Shown here: positions 43,064 through 44,004 of the stretch, piece by piece
How positions within the stretch are numbered: the first letter of the stretch is position 1
Layout: every line of letters starts with the position of its first letter
DNA from: Calothrix anomala FACHB-343
GTDB taxonomy: Bacteria > Cyanobacteriota > Cyanobacteriia > Cyanobacteriales > Nostocaceae
Assembly: GCF_014696435.1 (NCBI RefSeq)
Contig: NZ_JACJQG010000079.1
Span: forward strand, 1 to 44,004
Direction: 5' to 3'
DNA length: 44,004 nucleotides
The notes under the pieces: model-generated
The model's input: the letters and a program-made list of their open reading frames with translations, nothing else
The model's database searches: none
Told to the model about the DNA's origin: nothing
Program-made: the position numbers and the translations under genes

Positions 43064-43894
43064 TTATGGAAACCGCCTCTGAAATGCTTTCAGTGTTTCT
43101 GAATTACGGCTCGAAGTATGTATCGCAAAAGTGACTCGATCAAAGCAACCCGCAAAACATCGATCCGCAAGCCACTTACCAAAGACATCTGCCACCATGT
43201 TAGGATCGTTGCAAAATACACCACAACCCCAAGCTCCAAGTAATAAGGAACGATGTCCGTTATCTCGTGCAATAGATAGGATAATACCAGCGCGTCGGTG
43301 AAGTGCCAAGGCGATGGCTGGGCTACATTGTGGATCGCGACGTAAAGCTTGTCCGGCGTTTGGTGCAGGTGCTGTAATAACTGATGCCAGAAAAACGTCA
43401 TCTAGCAAGTCATAATTTTTGACCCGAAACCACGGTACTTTGGGCGAGTATATAACATGATCCGTATATAAAAGAGACTCTTGATTTCGATTGGATTCAT
43501 AGTAGGTGGGTTGAGTTAGCAGGCAAGGGTATAATCCCGAACACCGAGCCAAATCTTCTTCCTGCGCTTTTGCACCATTTATAAATCCACCTCCAGGATT
43601 CCTTGCTGATGCGAAGTTTAACAATACCAAATCCTCACATCCCTCAACTTGGACAAGTCGATGGGCTGCTGCTTGAGTAGTTTCGTTTGTTACCTCAATT
43701 ACAGGTTCTTGCTTCCCTTCACCAGAGATTTGTTTTTCTAATAGCGAATATGACTGTATTGGTGTATACAACACCGTGTTGGCGATCGCCATCTGTTGAG
43801 CAGCCAGAAATTCAACTGTTTTTCCGGAATCTGTAATATATTTTCCTTCTTCGACTATGCGTAGAGTTTCTTTAGCAATACCTTTGAGTGACAT
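43064..43894 (-). CDS. Bacterial PARG-type ADP-ribose glycohydrolase (TIGR02452/DUF2263)
   Basis: A 276-residue macrodomain-fold protein of the microbial poly(ADP-ribose) glycohydrolase type. The ADP-ribose loop NPGGGFINGAKAQEEDLAR (99-117) includes the GGG-X7-QEE catalytic signature with Glu112 and Glu113. The N-terminal family segment is LRIVEEGKYITDSGKTVEFL, and the C-terminal LLLGAWGCGVFCNDP is the diphosphate-binding loop of macrodomains. It should remove ADP-ribose from proteins or nucleic acids, or serve in NAD metabolism or phage defence. No ADP-ribosyltransferase is adjacent. Confidence 0.87.
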   Translation of the reverse strand: MSLKGIAKETLRIVEEGKYITDSGKTVEFLAAQQMAIANTVLYTPIQSYSLLEKQISGEGKQEPVIEVTNETTQAAAHRLVQVEGCEDLVLLNFASARNPGGGFINGAKAQEEDLARCSGLYPCLLTQPTYYESNRNQESLLYTDHVIYSPKVPWFRVKNYDLLDDVFLASVITAPAPNAGQALRRDPQCSPAIALALHRRAGIILSIARDNGHRSLLLGAWGCGVFCNDPNMVADVFGKWLADRCFAGCFDRVTFAIHTSSRNSETLKAFQRRFP

Positions 43895-43909
43895 ATACAG
43901 GACTTACGC

Positions 43910-43991
43910 AACTGGCACAGGCGATCGCTAAATTTTAGTACATTTGTATTGATATGGACTTACACAACTGATACAGAGCGATCGCTATCTA
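43910..43991. repeat. Direct repeat GGACTTACGCAACTGGCACA with HIP1
   Basis: Two copies (43910-43932 and 43956-43989) of GGACTTACrCAACTGryACA followed by GCGATCGCTA, about 46 bases apart, directly upstream of the PARG-type gene. The ACTTACGCA string is a common end of small cyanobacterial elements. Confidence 0.7.
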
Positions 43992-44004
43992 GTAGTACCT
44001 TTGT

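Overview
The window looks like chromosomal DNA of a filamentous, probably heterocyst-forming cyanobacterium (Nostoc/Calothrix/Tolypothrix type). The basis is the very frequent HIP1 octamer GCGATCGC, heptamer-type short tandem repeats (STRRs) between genes, a carboxysome shell gene (ccmP), a DevBCA-type exporter, pentapeptide-repeat proteins and long cyanobacterial hybrid histidine kinases. The genus call is inference. I found no rRNA, tRNA or CRISPR array.

Layout. 93-5763: a three-gene two-component operon (GAF/PAS histidine kinase, Rcp-type receiver, receiver-kinase-receiver hybrid). 6060-11626: methyltransferase, ABC exporter, fused cobA/hemD, coaE. 12534-17880: small secreted protein, membrane-anchored unknown, moaD-like and tldD, amino-acid-type binding lipoprotein. 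17955-25981: a second signalling block with a six-domain regulator (receiver, winged helix, Hpt, two receivers, degenerate GGDEF), a 1069-residue hybrid kinase, a DUF1963 protein and a CheY-like receiver. 26512-27847: two genes that together make a photolyase/cryptochrome-like protein cut into separate FAD and alpha/beta halves, encoded in reverse order; the FAD half has four cysteines placed as in Fe-S photolyases. 28069-31622: small protein, pentapeptide protein, divergent LysR/aspartoacylase pair, and a TPR gene broken by a frameshift and a MITE. 31838-34828: two small membrane proteins, ccmP with a pentapeptide gene, and a retropepsin-like protease. 34897-38262: Gfo/Idh oxidoreductase and a CotA-like multicopper oxidase. 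38908-42969: devBCA-like operon with a divergent TetR regulator and a paired operator. 43064-43894: a bacterial PARG-type ADP-ribose hydrolase.

The intergenic DNA is rich in small non-coding elements. At least five hairpin or MITE families are visible, several nested in one another. One has a perfect 8-bp target duplication and arms that differ by compensatory changes from a second copy. A 147-bp element is tandemly duplicated and then interrupted by another element flanked by CTAA. A candidate three-way-junction structure lies upstream of the multicopper oxidase. In several genes the stop codon, or the first codons, lie within these repeats.

The most noteworthy items are the split, order-inverted photolyase-like pair with predicted Fe-S ligands, the hairpin-MITE family, and the shortened ethylene-receptor-like N-terminus of the 1069-residue kinase. 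All calls come from reading the sequence by eye; no database search was possible.
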